Origin: Lachnospiraceae bacterium
Lineage (GTDB): Bacteria > Bacillota > Clostridia > Lachnospirales > Lachnospiraceae
Length of the DNA: 57,788 nucleotides
Assembly (NCBI GenBank): GCA_017938315.1
Contig: JAGBBV010000040.1
Span: 1-57,788 of the forward strand
Direction: 5' to 3'
The notes beneath the pieces were generated by a model. That model was not told where the DNA came from. It made no database searches and saw only the letters and a program-made list of their open reading frames with translations. Made by a program: the position numbers and the translations under genes. Positions 26,951 to 36,363 of this stretch are shown here, one piece after another (position 1 is the stretch's first letter; every line of letters begins with the position of its first letter).

Positions 26951-28450
26951 TTATCCAAAAATGTTGTACTCTTCCAAAAGTTTTCTCTTTCTCTCAATCA
27001 TTTCATCAATTTTTTCTATATAAAGAGCAACATCTTTCACATTATCACAGCGTTCAATGCGACCATCCTCATATACACGCTTGGTGATAGAGCCTGCTCC
27101 CAACGCAACAATTGTTTGCTTCTCTTCCATGATTAAAATATTATAGATGCCAAACTTCCCTTCTTTTGCATATCCCACGTTCTCAAAGTTGCCGGACATA
27201 TTTTTCTGACGGTACAAATAATACGGCACCATATCTAAGTCAGCCGCGCCCTTTGCGGCAATTTCCATGGTTTTATCGGTATTATTTAATGCTGTGATTC
27301 CGTGCTCGTCTATCCACTGATAGAGTTTTGACCCTCTCTTTATGGCAAGGGAATGTACGGTCAGTGAATCGGGAGCAAGTTCTTTTACCTGCTCTATGGT
27401 AGAAGCAACCTCCTCTTCTCCTTCACCGGGAAGTCCCAAAATTAAGTCCATGTTTATATTATCAAATCCCACTTCCCGCGCAAGTCTGTAGGCTTCCTTT
27501 GCCTGCTCTACCGTGTGCTGTCTTCCGATTAGCTTTAAAGTTTCATCATGCATGGTCTGGGGATTTACAGAAATCCTTGTAACGCCCCACTTTTTCAGAA
27601 CTTCCAGTTTTTCTTTTGTGATACTGTCAGCTCTTCCCGCCTCCACGGTAAATTCTTTCACATGACTAAAATCAAGTTTCTCTTTCAAATAACCAAGAAG
27701 CCGGTCAAGTTCCTCGGCTTCCAGAGTGGTGGGCGTACCACCTCCGATATAAACCGTATCCAATATTTTGTCTTTATAGATTTCTGCCGTAAAATCAATT
27801 TCTTTTTCTAATGCAGAAAGATATTCCTCCATTCTCTTCTTCCAGGAAACAATGGGATAGGAAGTAAAGGAGCAATAAAGGCATGTGGTCGGGCAAAAGG
27901 GAATGCCGATATACAGGCTGTATCCGTCCTTATAATGGAGCGTGGATAACAGTTCTTTTTCCCGCTGTGCTATCTCAATGGACAGTACGCCCTTCTCGTC
28001 ACTTACCAGGTAAGTTTCTTTCATATAATCAAGAATTTCTTCTTTGTCTTTTCCTTCTTCCAAAAGCATCATGGGAATTTTGGTAGGGCGGATTCCGGTC
28101 AGGGTCCCCCAGGGAAGCGTTTTTTCTGTATGTCCGGACAAACCGGTATACAAAAGTTGCTTTAGGGAGTTCTTCACTTCCGGTCTTTCCATTTGCTCCG
28201 AAATCTCAATTTTCATACCCTGAAAAGCCGATGTGTTTTTCTCTTCTCCCACCTGCATGATGCCCAGCATTATGCAATCCTCTTCAAAGTGAAGTGAAAT
28301 ATCCGGTAGTCCCTCTGTAGAACTGTACTGCTTTTCTCCTTCCACAAACACTTTCACATCACATTCTGGGTAAAAGGCTTTTACCAAAGAATGAATGTCA
28401 TATTCAAATCCTGCCTTACTGCACATTACTGCAATTATCTTTTCTTCCAT
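26951..28450 (-). CDS. hemZ: Oxygen-independent coproporphyrinogen dehydrogenase-like protein HemZ
   Basis: This radical-SAM protein of the HemN/HemW group (499 aa) has the cluster motif CPTTCLYCSF (about 178), then YIGGGTPTTL and the downstream INPQTMHDETLKLIGRQH typical of the family. An N-terminal region of about 160 residues, not found in HemN, identifies the Firmicute HemZ form. Roles proposed are anaerobic coproporphyrinogen III oxidation or heme handling. No other heme genes are nearby. The AAGGA site is 8 nt before the ATG, and the glmS terminator separates it from glmS. Confidence 0.88.
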   Translation of the reverse strand: MEEKIIAVMCSKAGFEYDIHSLVKAFYPECDVKVFVEGEKQYSSTEGLPDISLHFEEDCIMLGIMQVGEEKNTSAFQGMKIEISEQMERPEVKNSLKQLLYTGLSGHTEKTLPWGTLTGIRPTKIPMMLLEEGKDKEEILDYMKETYLVSDEKGVLSIEIAQREKELLSTLHYKDGYSLYIGIPFCPTTCLYCSFTSYPIVSWKKRMEEYLSALEKEIDFTAEIYKDKILDTVYIGGGTPTTLEAEELDRLLGYLKEKLDFSHVKEFTVEAGRADSITKEKLEVLKKWGVTRISVNPQTMHDETLKLIGRQHTVEQAKEAYRLAREVGFDNINMDLILGLPGEGEEEVASTIEQVKELAPDSLTVHSLAIKRGSKLYQWIDEHGITALNNTDKTMEIAAKGAADLDMVPYYLYRQKNMSGNFENVGYAKEGKFGIYNILIMEEKQTIVALGAGSITKRVYEDGRIERCDNVKDVALYIEKIDEMIERKRKLLEEYNIFG

Positions 28451-28461
28451 GTCCGCTTCCT

Positions 28462-28501
28462 TTTAAAAACATCGGTTGCCTTTTCGTACAACCGATGTTT
28501 T
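28462..28501 (-). terminator. Terminator of glmS
   Basis: AAAACATCGGTTG (28467-28479) pairs perfectly over 13 bp with CAACCGATGTTTT (28489-28501), loop 9 nt. On the minus strand the stem ends in a T5 run. It lies between glmS and hemZ. Confidence 0.85.
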
Positions 28502-28562
28502 CTTTTGTTTTTATCATGTAAACCTTATAACTCTTACTATCATTGTTTTCCTTATTTTAATT

Positions 28563-30386
28563 TTATTCCACCGTTACTACCTTTGCAAGGTTTCTCGGCT
28601 TATCCACATCCAATCCTTTATCAGCAGATACATAATATGCAATTAGCTGAAGAACAACAGATGCAGGCATTACCATAAACTCATCTGCCATCACGGGCAA
28701 TCTGAAAATACTGTTCCATATCTTCTCCTGCTCCGGTATCTCTTCGCCTTTTATCAGCAGAATTACCTTTGCACCTCTCGACTGCACTTCATTAATATTG
28801 GAAAGCTCTTTGCTCTTTAATTTATCCTGGGTCACCACTGCAATAACCGGTGTTTCCTCTGTTATCAAAGCAATGGTTCCGTGCTTTAATTCTCCGGAAG
28901 CATATGCTTCTGAGTGAATATAGGACACTTCTTTTAACTTGAGTGAGCCTTCCAGCAAAATGGAATAATCAAGTCCTCTGCCTATCATGAACACATCTTT
29001 TGCGTTTAACATGGTGTCAGCAATATGATGAATTTCATCTTTCCGTGCTATTACTTCTCTCATCACATCCGGTACACGCATCAGTTCCTTCATATAAGCA
29101 TTAAGTTTTTCATCATTCCAAAGACCTCTCGCCATAGCCATCCTTGCCGTGAGCAAATATAACACCGCAAGCTGTGTGGTGTACGCCTTAGTACTTGCCA
29201 CAGCAATTTCCGGACCTGCACAGGTATAAATCACATGCTCGCTTTCCCTTGCAATGGATGCTCCTTTTACATTTACAATAGAAATACTGGGAGAACCACA
29301 CTTCCTTGCAAACTTTAAGGCCTCTAAGGTATCAATGGTTTCTCCTGACTGGGAAATGGCAATCACCAAGGTATCCTTATCTACCACCGGGTCATTGTAC
29401 ATAAACTCCGATGCCATCACCACATCCACATGAATTCCTATCATAGCCTGTATCAGGCTCTTACCTACAAGTCCCGCATGCATAGCGGTTCCGCAGGCAA
29501 TGACGCAGATTCTTTTACAATCTGAAAGAGTACTGTCCTTGATGCCTTCTGCTGTAAAATCAGGCTTTCCGTCCTTAATTCTGGGCAAAATGGTATCACC
29601 AACAACTTGTGGCTGTTCCATAATTTCTTTTTCCATGTAAAACGGATAGCCGCCCTTGTCACTGCGGCTTACATCCCAATCTACGGTAAGCCAGTCAATG
29701 TTTGCTTTATCTCCGGATAAATCAAACATCTCTATGCCTTCCTTTGATAAGCATATCACATGAAATTCCGGCACCACAAAATACTGACTGGTAAAAGGCA
29801 CGATTGCTGCCACATCGGAAGAAAGAATGGCTCCGTCCCGGGTACTTGCTGCCACTATGGGACTTACGTTGCGCACTGCAAAGATTTTGCCCGGAATATC
29901 ATCAAATAAAATCGCAAGAGCAAAGGTTCCTTTTAATTTTAGGACTGTCTTGCGGATCGCTGCATATGGATCACCTTCGTAAAAGTGTGACAATACCGCT
30001 GCCACCACTTCGCTGTCTGTCTGGGAGTAAAGTTTTTGCTCTAAGCCATATTTTTCAATCAGCTCACCATAGTTTTCAATGATACCGTTATGAATAATCG
30101 TTACTTTGCCAAAGCGGTGGGGATGGGCATTTTCATCACACACGCCGCCATGGGTCGCCCATCTGGTATGTCCGATACCGCAATCACCTGTCACATCTGC
30201 TTCTTTACAGCGTTTACGAAGATCGCTTACCCTTCCGGCACACTTAATAAGCTTACAAGAACTTTTATCTTCTGCTGACAGGGCAATCCCTGCACTGTCA
30301 TATCCCCGATATTCCAAAAGTTCCAAAGCATCTAACAGTATTTTGCTTGCTTCTTTCTTACCTACATATCCTATAATTCCGCACAT
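28563..30386 (-). CDS. glmS: Glucosamine-6-phosphate synthase (isomerizing)
   Basis: GlmS makes glucosamine-6-phosphate from fructose-6-phosphate and glutamine, the first step toward cell-wall amino sugars. The N-terminal glutaminase domain starts MCGIIGYVG with Cys2 as the nucleophile and has GHTRWATHG (about 75). Two SIS sugar-isomerase domains follow, with CGTAMHAG (about 300), SQSGETIDT, and the C-terminus DKPRNLAKVVTVE. The length (607 aa) is standard. Its leader contains the glmS ribozyme, so expression falls when glucosamine-6-phosphate is high. Confidence 0.97.
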   Translation of the reverse strand: MCGIIGYVGKKEASKILLDALELLEYRGYDSAGIALSAEDKSSCKLIKCAGRVSDLRKRCKEADVTGDCGIGHTRWATHGGVCDENAHPHRFGKVTIIHNGIIENYGELIEKYGLEQKLYSQTDSEVVAAVLSHFYEGDPYAAIRKTVLKLKGTFALAILFDDIPGKIFAVRNVSPIVAASTRDGAILSSDVAAIVPFTSQYFVVPEFHVICLSKEGIEMFDLSGDKANIDWLTVDWDVSRSDKGGYPFYMEKEIMEQPQVVGDTILPRIKDGKPDFTAEGIKDSTLSDCKRICVIACGTAMHAGLVGKSLIQAMIGIHVDVVMASEFMYNDPVVDKDTLVIAISQSGETIDTLEALKFARKCGSPSISIVNVKGASIARESEHVIYTCAGPEIAVASTKAYTTQLAVLYLLTARMAMARGLWNDEKLNAYMKELMRVPDVMREVIARKDEIHHIADTMLNAKDVFMIGRGLDYSILLEGSLKLKEVSYIHSEAYASGELKHGTIALITEETPVIAVVTQDKLKSKELSNINEVQSRGAKVILLIKGEEIPEQEKIWNSIFRLPVMADEFMVMPASVVLQLIAYYVSADKGLDVDKPRNLAKVVTVE

Positions 30387-30445
30387 ATATTATTTTCCTC
30401 ATCTTTCTATCTGAAATTTCAATCTTATAATCTTATTATTCTCAT

Positions 30446-30618
30446 TTCCGTTATATCGTATTTGTTTTGCAGTCACCTGCATATTTGCCGATATATCACG
30501 CAGCGGAAAAACTACGGAAGGGCATCCGCCGAATTTTCGATCACCCTCCACCTCGTCGTCCTTTCAACGGTTATACATTTATATTAGTATATGCAAAACC
30601 GCAAAGGCTCATGGCGCT
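30446..30618 (-). ncRNA. glmS ribozyme
   Basis: The minus strand upstream of glmS carries the self-cleaving riboswitch activated by glucosamine-6-phosphate. The cleavage-site segment AGCGCC is at 30614-30619. It is followed by P1 (GCCTTTGCGGTT with AACCGTTGAAAGG), the invariant core GACGAGGTGGAGGGT, ATCGAA, TCGGCGGATGCC, and the 3' domain with GCAGGTGACTGC. Cleavage exposes a 5'-OH end that leads to mRNA decay. Exact 5' and 3' limits are approximate. Confidence 0.93.
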
Positions 30619-30682
30619 AAATGAGGAAAACAATAACAGTAATAAATCTGCCGATATCAAATTATCAAGGTTCACAAAAAAT

Positions 30683-30711
30683 ATTATACACAACCCCTAT
30701 ATCCTTGTAAA
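30683..30711 (-). promoter_or_regulatory. Promoter of the glmS ribozyme-glmS transcript
   Basis: TTTACA (30706-30711) and a perfect TATAAT (30683-30688) with 17 bp between them lie about 65 bp upstream of the ribozyme cleavage site and directly after the terminator of the DUF3048 gene. Confidence 0.8.
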
Positions 30712-30746
30712 GAAAAAGACCGAACGGAAAAAGTTTCCGTCCGGTC
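30709..30746 (-). terminator. Terminator after the DUF3048 lipoprotein gene
   Basis: GACCGGACGGAAA pairs with TTTCCGTTCGGTC around a short loop (30718-30746), followed on the minus strand by TTTTTCTTT. It ends the relA-hydrolase-lipoprotein transcript just before the glmS promoter. Confidence 0.88.
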
Positions 30747-30753
30747 CACTATT

Positions 30754-31929
30754 TTATTCGTATAATACGTGTTCGCCGTATTCCTGCCAGATATTACATA
30801 CCCATGTTTTACCCTGATTAAAGATAATTTCTTCATCATTTTCATCATAGAACTTGGCAGGTGTTGCATCACCGTCATATCTCTTCCATGTTCCCTTAAT
30901 TACCTTACCACCGGTAAAGACAATGGCATCTCCTTCGCCGTGAACACCAAACGCAAGATAATCATGATCATCTCTTACTTCACCATGGCAATACTGGAAT
31001 ACTACGTTAGAAACAGCAAGCTGACTGCCATCAAATTCATCAATCTGCTTGTCACCATCCTGATAACGGTAATATAAATTATCATCCTCATGATATTCAA
31101 AGTAAGGATTGTATGCTCCATATCCGCCCTGATTACCTTCTTTTCCTCCGGGGTAAATCATGGTAGCTGCAGGTGCATCCGGGTAATTTTCCTGGGCAAG
31201 CACTTCATCTGCCGCAAAGGTATAAGGGGGAACAAATGCATCGTCATACTCCCACTCATATCCAAGACGCTCTGCCGCTTCAAACATACCGTCAATGAAT
31301 AAATATCCCGTAAATTCTTTGGCATATCCGGGACGGCTGTATCTGCCAAATGCTTCATGGGCAGGCTTATAAATGCCTTCTACCGCCGCACTGATATTCT
31401 GTACCGTATCCCTGTTAATCAGTTCCTCTACATAAGGTCTTGCAAGACCCCAGTTACAGTAGATTGCCTGATATCCCATAGCCTGATAAATAAAATAATC
31501 ACGGCTGCTACGCACAGGACCCACTCTTTCCAAATCGTCAAAGTCTTCTATCACTGCCATAAGTCTGGTGATACGTCCTTCCACCGGTGCTTCATAAATA
31601 ATGGCTGCCTTGGAGAGACCATGTTGTGGCATTGCAGGACTGTTATTGGGAATCATAACAGCAATGGGTCTTCTGGTTGCTTTTGCTTCATCTATCCACT
31701 CACCTGTCAGATAACTCTGTATCTGTCCGTTTACTGTCTCACGCTCTTTAATTACGGCAAATTCAGGCTCCGGTGTGGGTGTCGGTGCCTCGGTCGGAAT
31801 CGGTTGCGGTGTAGGTACTACCACTTCCTCCACAATTTGTTCCGGTTGTTCTTCTTTCTTTCCGCAGCCGGCCAATAACATTGTCACTGTCATGGAAGCT
31901 ACTAATCCCATCCACAATTTTCTTTTCAT
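30754..31929 (-). CDS. DUF3048-family lipoprotein (YerB-like)
   Basis: The N-terminus has a lipoprotein signal (TMLLAGCGKKE, Cys near 22) and a Pro/Thr/Glu linker (PTPQPIPTEAPTPTPEPE). The rest is a DUF3048 domain: RPIAVMIPNNSPAMPQHGLS, VEGRITRLMAVIED and the GPVRSSRDYF motif are characteristic. YerB-type proteins are anchored on the outer face of the membrane and have no settled function. It is 47 bp after the metallo-hydrolase gene and followed by a strong terminator. Confidence 0.88.
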   Translation of the reverse strand: MKRKLWMGLVASMTVTMLLAGCGKKEEQPEQIVEEVVVPTPQPIPTEAPTPTPEPEFAVIKERETVNGQIQSYLTGEWIDEAKATRRPIAVMIPNNSPAMPQHGLSKAAIIYEAPVEGRITRLMAVIEDFDDLERVGPVRSSRDYFIYQAMGYQAIYCNWGLARPYVEELINRDTVQNISAAVEGIYKPAHEAFGRYSRPGYAKEFTGYLFIDGMFEAAERLGYEWEYDDAFVPPYTFAADEVLAQENYPDAPAATMIYPGGKEGNQGGYGAYNPYFEYHEDDNLYYRYQDGDKQIDEFDGSQLAVSNVVFQYCHGEVRDDHDYLAFGVHGEGDAIVFTGGKVIKGTWKRYDGDATPAKFYDENDEEIIFNQGKTWVCNIWQEYGEHVLYE

Positions 31930-31976
31930 CTGTAGTCCTCTCTTCTCAGTTTTAATAAAGTCTTATATTTAACCCT

Positions 31977-32606
31977 CTATAAAAAAGGATTATATTCTCT
32001 TTCGTGTCCGATGGACGTGGCATCCCCGTGTCCCGGATATACCTTCACATCATCGGGAAGTACCAATAATTTTTCCTTGATGGAGCGCACCAGCGTGCTC
32101 ATGCTACCGGTAGGAAAATCTGTGCGTCCTACGGACTCTTCAAATAAAGTATCTCCGCTTATGAGTATCTTATCCTCTTCAAAATAATAGCAGGCACCTC
32201 CCGCCGTATGTCCCGGCGTAGCAATCACTTTCAAGTGATATCCATCCAAAGTAAGCTCCTGTCCATCAGAAAGCAATTCATCCGGTGTAATGCTGCAAGC
32301 TCTTCCTGCCATAGCAGAAATGTTAAAAGACGGTTCTTCACACAATTCTTTCTCCGCTTCCATGGCATATACCTTTGCACCGGAAAGTTCTTTCAGGCGT
32401 TCCACGCCCCAAATATGGTCAAAATGACCATGGGTAAGAAGAATTGCTTTTACTGAAAATCCTTTCTCCTTCAGGGCTTCGTATAAATAATCCCCTCTGT
32501 CTGCAGGATCAAAGAAAAGCACATCGCCTCTTCCCTCTTCATACACAAAATAACAATTTGTCTGGCACGAACCAAGTGTTATTTTTCCAATTTTTAGATT
32601 CCCCAT
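31977..32606 (-). CDS. Metallo-beta-lactamase-fold hydrolase (glyoxalase II-like)
   Basis: The 209-aa protein has the metal motif THGHFDHIWGV (HxHxDH, about 56) plus later ligands in TPGHTAGGACYY, SGDTLF and YPGHGDAT. The short form, without the C-terminal glyoxalase II domain, is the one usually found downstream of relA in Clostridia. The likely activity is thioester hydrolysis, but the substrate is not known. It is 25 bp after relA and is part of that operon. Confidence 0.88.
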   Translation of the reverse strand: MGNLKIGKITLGSCQTNCYFVYEEGRGDVLFFDPADRGDYLYEALKEKGFSVKAILLTHGHFDHIWGVERLKELSGAKVYAMEAEKELCEEPSFNISAMAGRACSITPDELLSDGQELTLDGYHLKVIATPGHTAGGACYYFEEDKILISGDTLFEESVGRTDFPTGSMSTLVRSIKEKLLVLPDDVKVYPGHGDATSIGHEREYNPFL

Positions 32607-32631
32607 TTCCTGTTACCTTTCTTTTATATTC

Positions 32632-34947
32632 TTAACCTGTTGTTCTCTCAATATCTATGATGCTTTCGATTGTCCGAAGTTTATCAATGATACGGGTAAG
32701 TTCTTCCCTGTTTCTGATTTCAAAGGAAGTGGATAAGGTTGCATATCCCTGCTTGTTGATTCTGGTATTCATGGAAAGAATATCAATGTCCTTTTCCGTA
32801 AGTGCTTTTGAAATATCTGCCAGTAAACCATTTCTGTTGTTTGCAAAAATCCTGATTTCCGCAAGATATTTTTCGCTGCCTGTTCCGCTAAGGTCTCCTT
32901 CCCACTCTGCATCTATCAGTCTCTCCCTTTCTATTTCCGGAAGGTTGATAATATTAATGCAGTCTGTACGATGAATAGACACACCGCGCCCTCTGGTTAC
33001 AAAGCCTAATATTTCATCTCCCGGTACGGGGGAACAGCATTTGGAAAAGCGGACTGCAAGGTCATGGATTCCTTTTACTACAATACCACTCTTAGGTTTC
33101 ATTCTCACAGGTCTGTTACTTGCATTCTGGGCATTTTCAGCTACCGCCGCAAGTACCTGTTCATTGGTAAGCTGTACCTTATGATCCCTGTCATAAAGCT
33201 CTACCATCTTATTGACAATCTGGCCTTCCTTAAGACCGCCGTGGCCTAATGCAGCCAGCACAGACTCCCAGTCCCTAAAGCCATACTTTGCCATAATCGG
33301 TCCCATATATTCCGGCTTCATCAAATCGGGAAGATTAATTGCTTTTGCACGGCAATATGCGTTTAAAAGTTCTTTTCCTTTTATGATATTTTCTTCTTTA
33401 AATTCATTTTTAAACCACTGGTTAATTTTATTCTTGGCCTGTGTGCTCTTTACAACATTTAGCCAATCACGGCTGGGACCTTTAGAGTTCTGTGATGTCA
33501 GAATTTCAATCCGGTCACCGTTTTTAATCACATAATCAATAGTTACCAGTTTTCCGTTTACTCTTGCCCCAATCATCTTGTTACCTACGGCACTGTGAAT
33601 ACTGTAGGCAAAATCAATGGGCGTAGAACCGGCAGGCAGGTTTTTTACTTCTCCCGTAGGCGTAAAGCAGTAAACACTGTCTGAGAACAAATCCAGGTCG
33701 CTTTTTAGCAGGTTCATAAATTCCCTGTTATCAGACATATCCCGCTGCCACTCTAGAATCTGGCGGAGCCACGTAAGCTTCTCCTCTTCGGATTTTTCAA
33801 CCTTTTTACCGTCGGAAGCTTCCTTGTATTTCCAGTGGGCAGCAATACCGTACTCAGCTGCCTTATGCATCTCATAGGTTCTGATTTGGATTTCAAAAGG
33901 TTGTCCACTGTTTCCAATGAGCGTGGTATGAAGGGATTGGTACATATTTTGCTTAGGCATGGCAATATAATCCTTGAAACGTCCCGGAATGGGTTTATAC
34001 ATTTCATGGATCACACCCAGTGCTGCGTAACAGTCTTTTACGCTGTCTACAATAATACGGACCGCAAACAAATCATAAATCTGGTCAATGGTCTTGTTCT
34101 GATTCTTCATTTTCTTATAGATACTGAAGAAATGTTTTACACGGCCATCGATTTTTGCTTTGATTCCTGCTGATTTTATGTGTTCGCCAACTTCATCTAC
34201 AATTCCCTGAATGTAGGATTCACGGACACTCTTACGGATAGCAATTTTATCTACCAAATCATAATAAGCATCCGGCTCTAAATATTTAAGTGATAAATCA
34301 TCTAACTCAACTTTAATTTTGGAAATACCAAGTCTCTGCGCTATAGGGGAATAAATTTCCATAGTTTCCCTTGCAATTCTCTGCTGGCTTTCCGGCTTCT
34401 GGTACTTTAGCGTACGCATATTATGCAGTCTGTCGGCGAGTTTAATCAAAATAACACGGATATCCTTTGCCATGGCAAGGAACATCTTACGCAGGTTCTC
34501 TGCCTGCATTTCAAGTCTGTCCGGTTTATCACCGTTACTTGCAAACTGTAACTGCTGCAACTTGGTAACACCGTCAACAAGAAGTGCCACTTCCTCACCG
34601 AACTGGGTACGGATCTCCTCATCAGTCATAATGGTGTCTTCTACTACATCATGTAAAAGACCGGCAGCAATGGTTTCCTTATCCATTTCAAGGTCCGCCA
34701 AAATAATCGCCACACACAAGGGATGAATAATATAGGGTTCCCCTGACTTTCTTACCTGTTCTTTATGAGCAAGATAAGCCACATGGTACGCCTTTTCTAT
34801 GAGCGTAATGTCATCGGAAGGATGATATTTTTTTACACGCAAAATAAGGTCCCTGTACAGCTGCTCGGGACTTTGAAACTCCTGAATTGGTTTGATTCTG
34901 CCGTCATCAATAACGACTTCTGTTCTTCCGGTTGTTTCTTCTGTCAT
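32632..34947 (-). CDS. relA: Bifunctional (p)ppGpp synthetase/hydrolase
   Basis: This Rel protein makes and degrades the stringent-response alarmone. The domain order is HD hydrolase (about 50-200, with GLLHDVVEDT), synthetase (about 240-370, with GRFKDYIAMPKQNMYQS), TGS (about 400-465), a zinc-finger region (FSKCCSPVPGD) and a C-terminal ACT domain. At 771 aa it is full length with both catalytic halves apparently intact. The ATG has AAGGTG 6 nt upstream and a near-consensus promoter. Confidence 0.96.
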   Translation of the reverse strand: MTEETTGRTEVVIDDGRIKPIQEFQSPEQLYRDLILRVKKYHPSDDITLIEKAYHVAYLAHKEQVRKSGEPYIIHPLCVAIILADLEMDKETIAAGLLHDVVEDTIMTDEEIRTQFGEEVALLVDGVTKLQQLQFASNGDKPDRLEMQAENLRKMFLAMAKDIRVILIKLADRLHNMRTLKYQKPESQQRIARETMEIYSPIAQRLGISKIKVELDDLSLKYLEPDAYYDLVDKIAIRKSVRESYIQGIVDEVGEHIKSAGIKAKIDGRVKHFFSIYKKMKNQNKTIDQIYDLFAVRIIVDSVKDCYAALGVIHEMYKPIPGRFKDYIAMPKQNMYQSLHTTLIGNSGQPFEIQIRTYEMHKAAEYGIAAHWKYKEASDGKKVEKSEEEKLTWLRQILEWQRDMSDNREFMNLLKSDLDLFSDSVYCFTPTGEVKNLPAGSTPIDFAYSIHSAVGNKMIGARVNGKLVTIDYVIKNGDRIEILTSQNSKGPSRDWLNVVKSTQAKNKINQWFKNEFKEENIIKGKELLNAYCRAKAINLPDLMKPEYMGPIMAKYGFRDWESVLAALGHGGLKEGQIVNKMVELYDRDHKVQLTNEQVLAAVAENAQNASNRPVRMKPKSGIVVKGIHDLAVRFSKCCSPVPGDEILGFVTRGRGVSIHRTDCINIINLPEIERERLIDAEWEGDLSGTGSEKYLAEIRIFANNRNGLLADISKALTEKDIDILSMNTRINKQGYATLSTSFEIRNREELTRIIDKLRTIESIIDIERTTG

Positions 34948-34994
34948 AGCTTCACCTTTGATTGCTTCCTATGTTTTAACAGCACATTAGATTT

Positions 34995-35023
34995 ATTATA
35001 TATTTTTTTGGAAAGTTCGTCAA
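34995..35023 (-). promoter_or_regulatory. Promoter of the relA operon
   Basis: TTGACG (35018-35023) and a perfect TATAAT (34995-35000), 17 bp apart on the minus strand, lie about 50 bp before the relA ATG. The intergenic repeat copy A begins 16 bp upstream of the -35. Confidence 0.85.
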
Positions 35024-35038
35024 CGATGCGATTTTCTG

Positions 35039-35182
35039 AGGTCAATTGCAGCTCGAGATTCCCGTCTTTCCTGCCGTTTCTGTGCTATAATTACACTTGA
35101 ACAGGGAAAAAATGAGCACAAAAAACGGACGTCAGTTCCCGCTTACAAATTTTGTAAGCCGAAATTCACTTCCTTTTTCTAT
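35039..35182. repeat. Intergenic repeat, copy A (with internal hairpin module)
   Basis: The left block AGGTCAATTGCAGCTCGAG to ATTCCCG (35039-35064) and the right block TTCCCGCTTACA to TTTTTCTAT (35136-35182) match the compact copy at 37304-37368. The right block holds a hairpin GCTTACAA-ATT-TTGTAAGC. Between the blocks copy A has about 72 extra bases bounded by TTCCCG on each side; their ends CCGTTTCTGTGCT and AGCACAAAAAACGG form an inverted repeat. Confidence 0.75.
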
Positions 35183-35330
35183 TGACATTATTCTCTTAAG
35201 CGGGAGATTTTTTTCTTATTTAAGAATTCCTCTGTCTTCTTCTAATAATGATTGATTAGCTACTTGAATTAAGCTCATAGAATTAAGTCTGTTTGACTTA
35301 TGTATGATTATCATTTGTTAAAAGACAGTA
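35183..35330. other. Non-coding gap, nothing recognised
   Basis: This is AT-rich sequence downstream of the Rpn-type nuclease gene. GAATTAAG occurs twice 14 bp apart near 35264-35285, but I see no clear terminator, promoter or reading frame. Confidence 0.5.
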
Positions 35331-36173
35331 CTATAGATTTGAAATTTGTTCCTCAAACTCTTCTATGGATTTGGCTTTGTTGGCCTCCTTTAACATTCCC
35401 TTTAAAATACTCATCCGATTTTCAAATAGAATAGTCTCTTCCATACTTTCAGAAATTTGTCCTAATTCTTCTAAAAGCAAGAAAATGCTCTCCTTTATTC
35501 CTTCTGCCTTACTTTCCTGACGAATATCTTCCCATGTCATAAAGCTACTCTCCAATTCTCTGTTTTCTTTCACGCTACGAATCGTTTCCTGTAGTTTCCT
35601 CACATATGCATCATCTGTCCCTGTATTATTCTCAGGTGTATCTTCCTTTACAAACTTCAAAAATGCTTTCAGTTCCTTTGGAATACTTTCTTCATCTTTC
35701 CCCACTGTGCTTAAGAATATACTTCTGCATTCATCTCCCATATCCAAAGAAAAATCCTGCAAGCATCTGTTTTCAAAGGTATAGCAATACTTCTCTTCAC
35801 CAAAAGGATCAAAATCACAAATAAAGATAACATATGCACCGGGCAACTCATTGTATTCATGTCCGCTGCCTAACGCATCCATGTCCATCTGGCTGTGATA
35901 GTATCTGGCTCTCTTTCCCAGTTTCTGTTTCGCTACCTGCATTTCAATGTCATATCTGGTATTCTTCTCATCATTCGCATATACATCCAGACGAACGCCC
36001 TTACACTCAGGATTATAAATCAGGCTTTTTTCGTAGCTGATTACTACCTCCCGGATTTCTATCCCAAGCAGCATCTCCAAAAGCCTCTTGCAGTTATCTT
36101 CCTGCATCATCACTGCTGCAAAGATAAAATTATCCCGGATTGTTAAGTCTTGAAATCTTCTCTTGTTACTCAT
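35331..36173 (-). CDS. Rpn-family PD-(D/E)XK nuclease / transposase-like protein
   Basis: The protein (280 aa from the ATG at 36173, GGAGG 8 nt upstream) begins RFQDLTIRDNFIFAAVM and has the nuclease core VRLDVYANDEKNTRYDIEMQ (about 67-86: Asp, then Glu-x-Gln). This matches the PD-(D/E)XK 'Rpn/PDDEXK_2' family, long annotated as putative transposases. Members promote RecA-independent recombination or act in phage defence. The C-terminal half is helical and variable, as usual for the family. It is flanked by copies of an intergenic repeat, so it may be recently gained. Confidence 0.85.
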   Translation of the reverse strand: MSNKRRFQDLTIRDNFIFAAVMMQEDNCKRLLEMLLGIEIREVVISYEKSLIYNPECKGVRLDVYANDEKNTRYDIEMQVAKQKLGKRARYYHSQMDMDALGSGHEYNELPGAYVIFICDFDPFGEEKYCYTFENRCLQDFSLDMGDECRSIFLSTVGKDEESIPKELKAFLKFVKEDTPENNTGTDDAYVRKLQETIRSVKENRELESSFMTWEDIRQESKAEGIKESIFLLLEELGQISESMEETILFENRMSILKGMLKEANKAKSIEEFEEQISNL

Positions 36174-36209
36174 AGTCACTTCCTCCATGACAGAGGAAAT
36201 CTCAAGAAA

Positions 36210-36238
36210 ATATTATCACTATTTCATCACCATTTCAA
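36210..36238 (-). promoter_or_regulatory. Promoter of the Rpn-type nuclease gene
   Basis: TTGAAA (36233-36238) and TAATAT (36210-36215) with 17 bp spacing on the minus strand, about 40 bp upstream of the ATG. The 175-bp gap to the next gene holds nothing else recognisable. Confidence 0.7.
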
Positions 36239-36363
36239 TCGGCACATTTACCAAAAGCACTAAAAAAGGTAACAGCTTACGCCATCACCCTTTCTTCGTA
36301 TTTCCGCAGTTTCCCACGGTATCTTATTCAAAATCCCCTGTTACGTTCTGATATACTTACTGA

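Noticed and set aside
26812-26997. 61-aa minus-strand frame with three 11-residue KSV units upstream of the AAA/DUF4143 gene
   Set aside because: Its only full-length start is a TTG inside hemZ with no ribosome-binding site, and a near-consensus promoter lies inside it. The repeats fit operator sites better; kept only as an alternative in the findings.
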